Of a stretch of 64,000 nt of DNA, positions 23,872 through 32,243 are shown piece by piece. The stretch's first letter is position 1. Every line of letters starts with the position of its first letter. The notes below the pieces were generated by a model. It was not told where the DNA came from. It was given only the letters and a program-made list of their open reading frames with translations, and did no database searches. This stretch comes from Acidobacteriota bacterium (GTDB taxonomy: Bacteria > Acidobacteriota > Blastocatellia > Pyrinomonadales > Pyrinomonadaceae). The DNA lies in assembly GCA_016703965.1 (NCBI GenBank), contig JADJBB010000021.1:682001-746000 (forward strand), in the 5' to 3' direction. A program made the position numbers and the translations under genes.

Positions 23872-26043
23872 ATGAAAAGAATCTCGATAGTTACCTTTGC
23901 GTCTATTTTACTGGCATTCGCCTCGATGGCATTTGCCCAGCAGCCTTTGAGCTCGGCCGATTATGATCGCGCTTCCAAGATGCTGGCGTCGGGCACGGCT
24001 CCGTTCGTTGACCGTGCCGGCGTTCGGCCTACTTTTTTGCCGGACGGGCGCTTTTGGTACAGCGTTCTCACCGCTACGGGGCGGGAATTTGTGATGATCA
24101 ACCCGGTTGACGGTTCACGTCAGACGGGCGCGACCGCGGCAGCTATCGGCGTCACCGCTCCAGCCGGACCGGCCGGCCCTGGCGGACGATTTGGCGGCGG
24201 CGGTCTGGTATCGACATCGCCGGACGGTAAGAAACAGGTTTATATCAAAGACTGGAATCTCTGGGTTAAAGACATCGCGTCGAGCAAGGAAACGCAGCTA
24301 ACGACCGACGGTGTAAAGGATTTCGGCTACGCGACAGACAACGCCGGCTGGAGGCACAGCGACCGCCCGATCGTTCTGTGGTCGCCGGATTCGAAAAAGG
24401 TTGCAACCTTTCAGCAGGATCAGCGTCATGTCAGCGATATGTATCTCGCATCGACCGCAGTCGGAGCCGGAAAGCTCGAAGCCTGGAAATATCCGCTTCC
24501 GACCGACAAAGAGATCGCCAAGCTCCATCGCGTCGTGATCGATGTTGAGACTGGTAAGATGGTTCGATTCAAGATGGCGCCGGACGAGCATCGCGGCACT
24601 TTGGGCGACGATATTTCAACGGGCGATATGCGTTGGAGCAACGACGGAGCGACATTTGCATTTATCTCAAGCTCGCGTGACCACAAGGTAGCAAAACTGC
24701 GGGTCGCAAACGTCGCGACGGGCGACATTCGCGAAGTATTTGAGGAAGTCGTTAAAACACAGTACGAATCAGGCCAGGGCCGTGAGAACTGGGAATATTA
24801 CCCAACAACCAACGAAGCGATCTGGTACTCGGAACGCGATGACTGGGGCCATTTATACCTCTACGACTTGACGACCGGCAAGGTAAAGAACCAGATCACG
24901 AAAGGCAATTTTGTCGTCACGGCGGTAGAGAAGATCGACCCAAAAGCGCGTGTCATATACTTCAACGCAAACGGCCGCGAAGCCGGACGTGATCCGTATT
25001 TCTCGCATTTCTACAAGATTAATTTTGACGGAACCGGCCTCCAGCTTTTGACTCCTGAAGACGGCAACCACCAGGTAACACTTTCGCCGGATGGCAAGTA
25101 TATCGTCGACAACTATTCCAAACCCGATGTGCCCCCTGTCGCGGTTTTAAGAGATACGAACGGAAAAAAGATCGCTGATCTCGAAAAGGCCGACGTGTCG
25201 CGTCTGCGTGCCGCCGGTTGGAAGCCGGTCACGCCGATCACTGTCAAATCACGCGACGCGAGATGGGATCTCTACGGCTTGATGTTCACGCCGACAAATC
25301 TCGATCCCGCGAAAAAATATCCGGTCATCAACTACATCTATCCCGGCCCGCAGGGCGGCGGCGTGGGCGGACGTTCGTTCTCGGCTTCGCGCGGAGATCA
25401 TCAAGCTCTCGCGGAACTCGGATTTGTGGTCGTGATCATCGACGGAACGTGTAACCCTGACCGTTCGAAATCGTTCCACGACGTCTGCTACGGCAACATG
25501 GCCGACAACACACTCGAAGATCAGATCTCAGGCATCAAGCAGCTCGCCGCGAAGTATCCGTACATGGACACGACCCGCGTCGGCGTGTGGGGCCATTCGG
25601 GCGGCGGTTTTGCGACCGCCGCGGCGATGTTCCGCCATCCGGAATTCTACAAGGTCGGCATCTCGGAATCGGGCAATCACGATAACCGCAACTACGAAGA
25701 CGACTGGGGCGAACGCTACATCGGCCTTCTCTCGGGCGATAATTACAAAACGCAGGCAAATCAGGAATACGCTAAAAACCTGCAGGGCAAACTCCTGCTC
25801 GCCCACGGCAACATGGACGACAACGTCCCGCCGTACAACACGTATCTCGTGGTCGATGCTCTCGTCAAAGCCAACAAGGATTTTGACCTGATCATCTTCC
25901 CGAACGCCCGTCACGGCTACGGCGCCGACTCGAACTACATGATGCGCCGCCGCTGGGATTACTTCGTCAAAAACCTCCTCGGCGTCGATCCGCCAAAGGA
26001 ATACAAGGTTGTGGCGAAACCAGATCCGAGAATGGCTCAGTAA
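23872..26043 (+). CDS. S9 family peptidase, dipeptidyl-peptidase IV-like, secreted
   Basis: 723 residues with a signal peptide (LLAFASMAFAQQP). An eight-bladed propeller-type DPP-IV N-terminal domain (residues ~90-440) precedes an alpha/beta-hydrolase domain with Ser576 in GVWGHSGGGF, the Asp of GNMDDNVPP (about 649-650) and His681 in NARHGYG. It should remove dipeptides, often X-Pro, from peptide N-termini in the periplasm. A Gly-rich stretch near 100-112 (AGPGGRFGGGG) is a low-complexity loop. A terminator hairpin follows at 26061. Confidence 0.95.
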   Translation: MKRISIVTFASILLAFASMAFAQQPLSSADYDRASKMLASGTAPFVDRAGVRPTFLPDGRFWYSVLTATGREFVMINPVDGSRQTGATAAAIGVTAPAGPAGPGGRFGGGGLVSTSPDGKKQVYIKDWNLWVKDIASSKETQLTTDGVKDFGYATDNAGWRHSDRPIVLWSPDSKKVATFQQDQRHVSDMYLASTAVGAGKLEAWKYPLPTDKEIAKLHRVVIDVETGKMVRFKMAPDEHRGTLGDDISTGDMRWSNDGATFAFISSSRDHKVAKLRVANVATGDIREVFEEVVKTQYESGQGRENWEYYPTTNEAIWYSERDDWGHLYLYDLTTGKVKNQITKGNFVVTAVEKIDPKARVIYFNANGREAGRDPYFSHFYKINFDGTGLQLLTPEDGNHQVTLSPDGKYIVDNYSKPDVPPVAVLRDTNGKKIADLEKADVSRLRAAGWKPVTPITVKSRDARWDLYGLMFTPTNLDPAKKYPVINYIYPGPQGGGVGGRSFSASRGDHQALAELGFVVVIIDGTCNPDRSKSFHDVCYGNMADNTLEDQISGIKQLAAKYPYMDTTRVGVWGHSGGGFATAAAMFRHPEFYKVGISESGNHDNRNYEDDWGERYIGLLSGDNYKTQANQEYAKNLQGKLLLAHGNMDDNVPPYNTYLVVDALVKANKDFDLIIFPNARHGYGADSNYMMRRRWDYFVKNLLGVDPPKEYKVVAKPDPRMAQ

Positions 26044-26060
26044 TTAAGTAGATTTTGTGG

Positions 26061-26101
26061 AATGGGATCAAAGCAGTTTCGAGAACTGCCTTGATCCCAT
26101 T
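26061..26101 (+). terminator. Intrinsic terminator of the S9 peptidase gene
   Basis: AATGGGATCAAAGCAGTT pairs with AACTGCCTTGATCCCATT (one A-C mismatch) around a TCGAG loop and is followed by TGTTTTGCTT, 17 bp after the stop codon. Confidence 0.85.
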
Positions 26102-26157
26102 TGTTTTGCTTAAGCTATCGGTTAGAAGATCTCCTAAGATCTTTCGTGTGCATTACT

Positions 26158-26649
26158 TTAATTCTCGGAGTCTACTACTACAATAGTCTGGGTTAGGCTC
26201 CGTCCGCAGTCACCCATACCATCATCCACCCACGCTCTGATCGAGTAACGGCCAGGAGCAGAGCCATCAAGCCTCCAAATTACATTTCTGCCAACGCCCA
26301 CGATGCTGCCGCCCGAAACGTCGTACATGTGAGTTAGTACATCGTTTTCGTGATCCGCCGCTTCGGTTGTTACTTCCACCGAGGTGTTTACTCCGGAGGA
26401 AAGATCGATGATGCCTCGATTCAGGATCAATCGATCTACGTTTGGGTATTGGTTAATTAGAATACAGGAATATTTGTACAGACCGAACAATTTCTTAACA
26501 CTACGCTTAACTGAGCGAAAATAGGTTACTGCCCGTGAAGGTGGTCGATATTCGAAGCAGCTAGATCCGGTAGTCTTAGATAGAGAATAAACGGGAAGTG
26601 CGAACATTATCGCGATGTTGAGAAAAACAATTACGATTCTCCGTCTCAT
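26158..26649 (-). CDS. Exported protein with a PKD-like Ig domain
   Basis: 163 residues. A hydrophobic N-terminus (IVIVFLNIAIMFALPVYSLS) acts as signal peptide or anchor. Residues ~75-160 match the Ig/PKD-like repeat common in acidobacterial secreted proteins: ADHENDVLTHMYDVSGGSIVG, then WRLDGSAPGRYSIRAWVDDG and TQTIVVV. This is a single repeat rather than an array. It probably binds something at the surface; no enzyme motif is present. Confidence 0.72.
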   Translation of the reverse strand: MRRRIVIVFLNIAIMFALPVYSLSKTTGSSCFEYRPPSRAVTYFRSVKRSVKKLFGLYKYSCILINQYPNVDRLILNRGIIDLSSGVNTSVEVTTEAADHENDVLTHMYDVSGGSIVGVGRNVIWRLDGSAPGRYSIRAWVDDGMGDCGRSLTQTIVVVDSEN

Positions 26650-26679
26650 AGTCGGACTCCTGCGGAGGCGGACAAACAG

Positions 26680-26898
26680 TCAGTTGTGCTGCAGCTTTTC
26701 AGCTTGAGCGTTAATTACAGGTAACAAACCTCGCAGAGTTGCGTTTACTGACTCTGAGGTCGTAAAAACCTTGGCCACGTCAGGCTCAAGCCTGATCAAG
26801 CCTGCCGCGGCGACGAGATCAACATATTTCCCGCGAACACCATCGGAAAAGTCGTATTCGTCAAGCATTTCGTCATCTTCTTCATCTATTCCGTTCAT
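26680..26898 (-). CDS. Putative antitoxin partner of BrnT
   Basis: 72 residues, very acidic at the N-terminus (DEEDDEMLDEYDF) with the conserved-looking segment LEPDVAKVFTTSESVNATLR near the end. The pattern DEYDFSxGVRGKY is common in small proteins encoded beside BrnT-type toxins. It begins 17 bp inside the toxin gene, so the pair is co-translated, toxin first. DNA binding and autoregulation are expected for such antitoxins but no operator was identified. Confidence 0.78.
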   Translation of the reverse strand: MNGIDEEDDEMLDEYDFSDGVRGKYVDLVAAAGLIRLEPDVAKVFTTSESVNATLRGLLPVINAQAEKLQHN

Positions 26899-27163
26899 AA
26901 TTTCTTCGCTCCGCCGGTGTAGCTATTCTTGCCGAAATTATCCTAATCTTACCATTCCTGAAGGCATGAGAGACAACTATTTGCCTGCCTGCATTAGAAT
27001 ATCCGGTAATTAGAAATCGGTCTTCGATGTCAGAATGTTTCCGATCTGAGATCGTGATCGAGAGCGGATCGCCAAAAATCGACGTAGCCTCTTGAAAAGA
27101 CACGCCGTGTTTTCTGAAATTGCTGCTCGCTTTATTAGGATCCCATTCAAATAAGTCACTCAT
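26882..27163 (-). CDS. brnT: BrnT family type II toxin (predicted ribonuclease)
   Basis: 93 residues. BrnT hallmarks are present: FEWDPNKASSNFRKHGVSF at the N-terminus, FGDPLSITISDRKHSDIEDR, the GYSNAGRQIVVSHAFR strand pair and RIISARIATPAERRNYE at the end. The family has a RelE-like fold and cleaves RNA when not bound by its antitoxin. It overlaps the upstream gene by 8 bp and the antitoxin gene by 17 bp, so it may be transcribed with the minus-strand operon as well as alone. Confidence 0.9.
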   Translation of the reverse strand: MSDLFEWDPNKASSNFRKHGVSFQEATSIFGDPLSITISDRKHSDIEDRFLITGYSNAGRQIVVSHAFRNGKIRIISARIATPAERRNYERNR

Positions 27164-27599
27164 TCTTCAACTCCTGCGTCTCATCCTCACCTGCATCAAA
27201 TAGTACACTCACCGGCGTGTGTGCTGGCGGCAGGGCGGCTTCGTGGGTGGCGATGTCGCGGACGAGGCGGTCGACGGCTTCGCGGGCACGGTCGAAATCC
27301 TCGGGTTTTAGCTTGAGGATCAGTTTGCCGTCCTCATTCGGCAGGTTGACCATGGTGGCGAGGGATTTCGTGCGGATCTCGATCTTTGCACCCCGTTTGA
27401 ACACTCCTTTCCTGAACTTAATGTCCATCACCTCGCCGATCGGAATGCGGCTTTCCTTTACGCCGTCTGAGATCAGGCCAAAGAGCTTGGTCTCAAACTC
27501 AAGCACGATCCCGGCGCCGGAAAATTTTGCCACCCCATTGACTTCAGAGAGTCCGTGAAATGTCTTAGCTTTGAATGGAACGCTCGTGAAGCTATGCAT
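27156..27599 (-). CDS. Conserved hypothetical protein, PH-like
   Basis: About 147 residues from the ATG at 27599. An alternative start 57 bp upstream would overlap the preceding gene by 50 bp and adds only a basic tail. The sequence is strand-rich (FKAKTFHGLSEVNGVAKFSG, IPIGEVMDIKFRKGVFKRGA, LKPEDFDRAREAVDRLV) and looks like a bacterial PH-like domain ending in a helix. There is no signal peptide. It links the membrane-protein genes upstream to the BrnT toxin downstream. Function unknown. Confidence 0.7.
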   Translation of the reverse strand: MHSFTSVPFKAKTFHGLSEVNGVAKFSGAGIVLEFETKLFGLISDGVKESRIPIGEVMDIKFRKGVFKRGAKIEIRTKSLATMVNLPNEDGKLILKLKPEDFDRAREAVDRLVRDIATHEAALPPAHTPVSVLFDAGEDETQELKNE

Positions 27600-27606
27600 A
27601 ATTATG

Positions 27607-28125
27607 CTATTTGATCTTAAGGTCTTCCGCCCGCGTCTCGTTTTCGGTTGATTCATTAGACCTGTCGGCTTCTTTGTGCCGGTCAGCGACGAAGTTGAAT
27701 GCGGTCAATGCAAAGGACACGAGAGCGACGGCGATCCCGTAATACAGTGTTTCGAGTGAGCTGTCTGACTGCAAAAGCTTCTGCACGAACTTCACAGCCA
27801 TGATCGGGATCAGCACTGAGCCGAATTTTGCTTTCAACTCGTCGAGGTTCTTAACGAGCATCCAATCCGGCACCTTTAGCCCGCCGATGAACAGTTCATA
27901 AAGGCTTACCGAAATAACAAGCAACGCGACCGCCACCAGAAAACTGTCGAGAGCCTCAAATAAAATATAGAGTGTCGGGCTGTTGGTCTCATAATGCAAC
28001 ACCGCGATCTGAACGACCTTGACCGTCTTTTCCGCGCCTACATAGATCGCAGCGAGCACGCCAACAAGCATCCCGAATATAGGAATGTATGAGAGATATC
28101 TAGCTCTTTCGACGATCCATTTCAT
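27607..28125 (-). CDS. YqhA/UPF0114 family inner-membrane protein
   Basis: 172 residues with four hydrophobic helices. It shows the YqhA pattern: RARYLSYIPIFGMLVGVLAA, LYILFEALDSFLVAVALLV, VSLYELFIGG and the KFGSVLIPIMAVKFVQKLL segment. The family is uncharacterised. The start overlaps the upstream gene by 4 bp (ATGA). Confidence 0.85.
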   Translation of the reverse strand: MKWIVERARYLSYIPIFGMLVGVLAAIYVGAEKTVKVVQIAVLHYETNSPTLYILFEALDSFLVAVALLVISVSLYELFIGGLKVPDWMLVKNLDELKAKFGSVLIPIMAVKFVQKLLQSDSSLETLYYGIAVALVSFALTAFNFVADRHKEADRSNESTENETRAEDLKIK

Positions 28126-28883
28126 AGTTGATCCTGTAAGTGGATCGAAGGCGTCCGTTGGCGGAGCCTTTCGACACGGCGTTCGACCCTCGCAGCAAAT
28201 TCCACAGCCTCGCTGAAGGTCTTTCGAAGCTGAGCTTCGAGATCGTCGTTCTCTTTCAGGTCATAACGATCTTTATAACGGTAACCGAACTCTAGAATCG
28301 ATTCGGTAAAATGAACCCACTGCTGTTGCCGATCCGCCCGATCCGCCAGCTCATCGGTGAGCTTCGGCCCACCCTCTTCATCAAGGGGCGTTGTTAAAAG
28401 CTCGGTCAGGAAGTCTTTGTCCTCCGCCCAAACCTTAAAATGCTCATTAAAAGTGGCATGGTGCAAAGGAATATTTCCACCCACGTTCTGCCACAGATTG
28501 GCCGTTTTCGGTATCACGCCAAATGCCGTTCCCAGCGGAGAGTTGAATGAAAGACGGCACAGGTTATAACGATAGAGCCGATGGGTCCACGAGTACTTTA
28601 GCTCCACGCTAAGCGATGAAAACACGACGTCACGACCGTCTATCGTACCCTTCATGGGCTTTACGCCAAAACTCCAGTCTTCACTACGTATCAGCCCAAG
28701 AGCCGTCGTAGCTTCTTCCCAGATCCTATCATTTGCCGCTCGCTTCTTCGTGCCAATTTTTACTGCATAATAAACGCCAATACCCAAAAGGGTAACGGCT
28801 CCGAGCCCCATAAAGATGCTAAATGTTGGGTCAGCGTACTTCTTTTCCGTGTACTGGAAAAAGTTGAGGATCAGGAAAACCAT
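28122..28883 (-). CDS. Membrane-anchored hypothetical protein
   Basis: 253 residues. One or two hydrophobic segments (residues ~1-12 and ~22-42) anchor a cytosolic or periplasmic domain rich in charged helices; the C-terminal 60 residues (ENDDLEAQLRKTFSEAVEFA) look coiled-coil. The FSSLSVELKYSWTHRLYRYN region is strand-like. I do not recognise a family. It is part of the minus-strand run between the CBU_0592-like gene (14 bp upstream) and the YqhA gene (4-bp overlap). Confidence 0.72.
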   Translation of the reverse strand: MVFLILNFFQYTEKKYADPTFSIFMGLGAVTLLGIGVYYAVKIGTKKRAANDRIWEEATTALGLIRSEDWSFGVKPMKGTIDGRDVVFSSLSVELKYSWTHRLYRYNLCRLSFNSPLGTAFGVIPKTANLWQNVGGNIPLHHATFNEHFKVWAEDKDFLTELLTTPLDEEGGPKLTDELADRADRQQQWVHFTESILEFGYRYKDRYDLKENDDLEAQLRKTFSEAVEFAARVERRVERLRQRTPSIHLQDQL

Positions 28884-28897
28884 AAGCGACCTAATCC

Positions 28898-29164
28898 TTA
28901 CTTCGTCTCAGGTTTGTTTTGCTGCAGCCAAATATATTTCGCTATGCCGAACAGGCTGATCAATAACCAGAAAAATTCAACAACGAACGCCGGGAAATTA
29001 AAGTTAAAGCAAAGCGAAATGATGATCAACGCCGCCCCGGCGGCATTTAGCAGCGAATAGAGCAATTGCTCGCTCCGCACCCGCTCGAGTTGGAGCAGAA
29101 CGTAAGTGATGATGATGATCGCCGTTCCGAGCGTGCCGATGACGTCGTACCACGCGAAGCTCAT
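28898..29164 (-). CDS. Small three-helix membrane protein (CBU_0592-like)
   Basis: 88 residues from the ATG at 29164, which overlaps the stop of the YCF48-like gene (ATGA); the longer open frame reads basic junk derived from the upstream gene. Helices: WYDVIGTLGTAIIIITYVLL, LYSLLNAAGAALIIISLCF and the VVEFFWLLISLFGIAKYIWL segment. The pattern fits the small CBU_0592 family of membrane proteins with no known function. Confidence 0.75.
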   Translation of the reverse strand: MSFAWYDVIGTLGTAIIIITYVLLQLERVRSEQLLYSLLNAAGAALIIISLCFNFNFPAFVVEFFWLLISLFGIAKYIWLQQNKPETK

Positions 29165-30174
29165 TTCATCACCGCGACGAGCCCGCTGGCTCCGACGGCC
29201 CAAATGGCCTTCTTGCCTTTTGCCTGCACGGCGTTCCAATTTAGCTTGTCGATATTCGTCCAGGTTTTGCCGCCGTCAACGGACATGTCCGAGCCGCCCG
29301 AACCCACGGCAACGATGTGTTTGCTGTCAACGTAGGCGACTCCCGAGCGGTAGCCGAAAAGGCCCTTCGCGGCGGTCCAAGTCGTTCCGCCGTCGGTGGT
29401 GAAGGCAAGATTCGATCTATTCTCAGTAGGCTTTTCGTAGTTGCCGCCGACGATGACGCCGTTTTTGGTGTCCCACATGGCGATCGAGAAAATGCCGCTG
29501 CCTGAGGTGCCGGAGACGATCGGCGAATTTGCGACCGTCCACGTCACGCCGCGGTCAGTCGATTTGAAAACGCGGGCCGCGTCGCCGCCGGAGACGATGA
29601 AGGCGTTAGTTTTGCCATTCGCGATCAGGCAGGTTCCGCTCGCGGCAAAGGCGGCTTCACCATCGATCGTCGCGGCCATTTTGTTGCTCACGACCGGATC
29701 CCATTTTTCGCCGTCCTTGGTCGCGATCAGATAATAATGCCCGCCGACGGGGTCGCTCATGGCGAGGCAGTTGTTTTTGTCCCAACACGCGAGAGCGTCG
29801 AAGAACGTCTCTTTTTGCGTTCCGACGAACTGCTGTTTCCACGTCGCTCCACCGTCAACTGTTTTATATATACGTGAGCTGTCTCCATTGCCGATGCTGA
29901 GAATATAGGCAGTATTCTCGTCGAACGCCTCGATGTCGCGAAAATCGAGTTTCGCTGCATCAGGCACGGCTATCACTTTCCACGTCGCACCGCCGTCAAC
30001 CGTTCGGATCACAGTTCCACCAGTCCCGCTCGCCCAAACGACCTTTTCGCTGACAACCGAAAGCCCGCGAAAGCTGGCCTTCGTCTCAACCGTCTGCCTG
30101 ACCCACTGACCAAATGCCGTCATCGAAAGCGCGCAAACAGAGCACACAAATATAGCGATCTTCGCAATTTTCAT
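29161..30174 (-). CDS. Secreted YCF48/BNR-type beta-propeller protein
   Basis: 337 residues with a signal peptide (IFVCSVCALSMTAFGQW). Repeated blades contain the BNR/YCF48 signature T(V/T)DGGATWK: TVDGGATWKVIA, TVDGGATWKQQF, STDRGVTWTV, TTDGGTTWTA and SVDGGKTWTN. Such propellers resemble plant HCF136 and sialidase-like repeats; in acidobacteria they are common exported proteins of unknown ligand. It heads the minus-strand run that ends in the BrnT pair. Confidence 0.9.
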   Translation of the reverse strand: MKIAKIAIFVCSVCALSMTAFGQWVRQTVETKASFRGLSVVSEKVVWASGTGGTVIRTVDGGATWKVIAVPDAAKLDFRDIEAFDENTAYILSIGNGDSSRIYKTVDGGATWKQQFVGTQKETFFDALACWDKNNCLAMSDPVGGHYYLIATKDGEKWDPVVSNKMAATIDGEAAFAASGTCLIANGKTNAFIVSGGDAARVFKSTDRGVTWTVANSPIVSGTSGSGIFSIAMWDTKNGVIVGGNYEKPTENRSNLAFTTDGGTTWTAAKGLFGYRSGVAYVDSKHIVAVGSGGSDMSVDGGKTWTNIDKLNWNAVQAKGKKAIWAVGASGLVAVMK

Positions 30175-30230
30175 GGGTTCGATTCTAACCGATAATCACT
30201 CGCACTGAAAGAGACACCGACTGAAGCGCG

Positions 30231-30399
30231 GGCTGGAGCGGCCGACTGGAGCGGCGGACTGGAGCGGCAAGCATCCCTGCTTGCCACATCGATGCTTCAT
30301 CGGTGTAAAGCCCTGAGCCAGAATCAAATTGAGAAAGCCCGCGAACGTAACACTGCGGAAGCCGCAGTGTGGCAAGCAGGGATGCTCGCCGCTCCAGTC
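30231..30399. repeat. REPIN-like palindromic element, copy 2, with tandem 13-bp end
   Basis: The 143-bp element proper spans 30257-30399 (GACTGGAG to CTCCAGTC) with GGCAAGCA-N4-TGCTTGCC at the left end, ACATCGATG-CTT-CATCGGTGT inside and ACACTGCGG-AAG-CCGCAGTGT at 30350-30370. Its left end is preceded by two additional 13-bp iterations of (G)CTGGAGCGGC at 30231 and 30244. It starts 3 bp past the DUF1800 stop, in the YCF48 upstream region. Confidence 0.9.
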
Positions 30400-30401
30400 G
30401 G

Positions 30402-32165
30402 TTACTTCCTCTGAAACTCCGGCGCACCAAGAGCAAGGGCGACGAGCTGGCTATTCAGGGCTTTTTCTCGTGCGTCGGCGGGTTCGGGTTTTGCGGGGGC
30501 CGAGGTTTGGACCATGGTTGGCGGCGGCAGATCGACGGTTAGTTTTTCGATCGCGGCGAGGGTCTTGTCGGAGACTGTGCCGATGATCATCTGACGAGCG
30601 AAACCGGCCCGGGTTAATGGCGTTTTGTCGTGCGTTATCAGCTTGGCGGTATTTACCGTCGTGCCCTTGATCGTGTTCATCGCGAGGGCGGAGGCGAAAT
30701 TGAACCGGGCGAGCAGGTCGTTGCTTGAGAGCCATTCGCTGCTTTTGTCGGGGTAGCCGTCTGGTGTCAGGCGGCCGTAAACGGGCTGGCCCATTTTGGT
30801 GATCCAGTCGAGCACGGGCCGCTGGCCGTCGGTCTCGGCATTTGTGATGCGGAGCGACGAGGCGACAAACTCGAACGGCGATTTCACCTTCGTCTGAAAC
30901 GAGGCCGTGTTAAAAAACTGCGGCGAAGTGATAATGCTTCGCAGCGTCTCCCTGATCGAACCGTCGGTCGCGAGAAACGTTTTCGCCGCCCGGTCGATGA
31001 CCACCGGCGAAGGGTTGTCACCAAGAAAACGGCGGGCTAACTTTGTCGAAATGAACTGCGCAGTCTTCGGATTTTTGGCAAGAATATCGAGGACGCGTTC
31101 GCCGTCACCGATGCCGCCGCCGGCCGGGATCTTGACGCCGAGCACGGTCTTTTCGCCATTGTCATGATTGCCGGGATTGTAAACAAACAGCCCTTCTTCG
31201 TTGGGTTTGCGAATGCTCCAGCCGGTGAAGCAGCGGGCGACTTCCTGTACGTCTTTCTGCGTGTAACCGCCATCGACGCCCATCGTGTGCAGCTCCAAAA
31301 GCTCGCGGGCGTAGTTCTCATTGATGCCGCCCGATTTGCGTGCCGGTTTGTCTTTGGTCGCGGGATATTCTTTCAAAAGGCTCGATTGCCAGTTGTCGAG
31401 GTAAAAAAGCATCGCGGGCGACTTCGCCGTCGCTCCCAACAGATCGCGAAACCTTCCAAACGAAAACGGCCGCACCACATCACGGTCAAACGAAGTCATC
31501 ATCCACCGCGTCGCATCCTTATTCCCGTAAATGCTGAAATGGTTTTCCCAAAAATCCACCACCATCTCACCCAGTTGCCGCTCGCTATAAACCGCCCGCA
31601 AGAGCTTAGCCCGCTGCAATTCCGTGATCACCATCTGCGGATTCTTAGGCGTCGGCGTGGGGCTGGGTTTCACAGTCGGGGTCGGCGAAGGCTGCATTTC
31701 TGCCGCCTGCATTTCCATCGGCTTCACCATCTGTGGGACCGCCGACTGCCCACTGCCAACCGCCACCTGAGCCGGCGTCGGTGTTCCTGCCCCTGCCAAC
31801 TGCCCACCGCCCACTGCCAACTGAACGGGCTTCGGCGGATTATACTGCTCCGCGAGAACAGGCGTAGAAAGATTCAAAGTCGGCAGCTTCTCAAGCCGTT
31901 TCATCAAAGCCGAATCATCGATCGAATCCGGGTCAAGCTGCTGCGCGATAAACGCCTCAACGCCCATCTTCCTCACCCGCTCCACATCCCCCGGCCGCGC
32001 CCCAAAAGTCAATCGCGACAAAACCTGCACCACCCGCTGATCCGCCGAAAGCGCAGTCCGGTCCACCGACGCAGCCAAAGCCGCGTCAGGCGCGATCACG
32101 AAACCAAAAACGATCAGTAGAGAAAGAAAAAAACGAAAGACACCGTCCGCCGATCTAAATCTCAT
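30402..32165 (-). CDS. DUF1800 family secreted protein
   Basis: 587 residues with a signal peptide (LSLLIVFGFVIAPDAALAAS). DUF1800 landmarks: QVLSRLTFGARPGDVERVRK, YSERQLGEMVVDFWENHFSI, NENYARELLELHTMGVDGGY and KLARRFLGDNPSP. The function is unknown; homologues often pair with DUF1501 genes, but none is adjacent here. A low-complexity insert (residues ~110-175) contains VAVGGGQLAG and VAVGSGQSAV peptides encoded by short DNA repeats, and a TPTPTPKNP run. The REPIN-like copy 2 abuts its stop. Confidence 0.92.
   Translation of the reverse strand: MRFRSADGVFRFFLSLLIVFGFVIAPDAALAASVDRTALSADQRVVQVLSRLTFGARPGDVERVRKMGVEAFIAQQLDPDSIDDSALMKRLEKLPTLNLSTPVLAEQYNPPKPVQLAVGGGQLAGAGTPTPAQVAVGSGQSAVPQMVKPMEMQAAEMQPSPTPTVKPSPTPTPKNPQMVITELQRAKLLRAVYSERQLGEMVVDFWENHFSIYGNKDATRWMMTSFDRDVVRPFSFGRFRDLLGATAKSPAMLFYLDNWQSSLLKEYPATKDKPARKSGGINENYARELLELHTMGVDGGYTQKDVQEVARCFTGWSIRKPNEEGLFVYNPGNHDNGEKTVLGVKIPAGGGIGDGERVLDILAKNPKTAQFISTKLARRFLGDNPSPVVIDRAAKTFLATDGSIRETLRSIITSPQFFNTASFQTKVKSPFEFVASSLRITNAETDGQRPVLDWITKMGQPVYGRLTPDGYPDKSSEWLSSNDLLARFNFASALAMNTIKGTTVNTAKLITHDKTPLTRAGFARQMIIGTVSDKTLAAIEKLTVDLPPPTMVQTSAPAKPEPADAREKALNSQLVALALGAPEFQRK
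31741..31825. repeat. Two CAGTGGGCAGTTGGC-type repeats inside the DUF1800 gene
   Basis: Minus-strand words GGTTGGCAGTGGGCAGTCGG (31741-31772) and GTTGGCAGTGGGCGGTGGGC (31790-31825) encode AVGSGQSAV and AVGGGQLAG in frame. Related words lie in the E2 linkers. Confidence 0.65.
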
Positions 32166-32243
32166 TGCAAAATCCCCTTTTCAACAAATGTAGTTTGCGG
32201 CGGCAATAATGTAAAGGTTTTTCGGCCATGGCAGTTTTGATGG

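Noticed and set aside
31164..32120. 318-residue plus-strand open frame opposite the DUF1800 gene
   Set aside because: It is Arg/His-rich antisense read-through of a clearly coding gene with a family match and signal peptide on the other strand; no ribosome site or domain.
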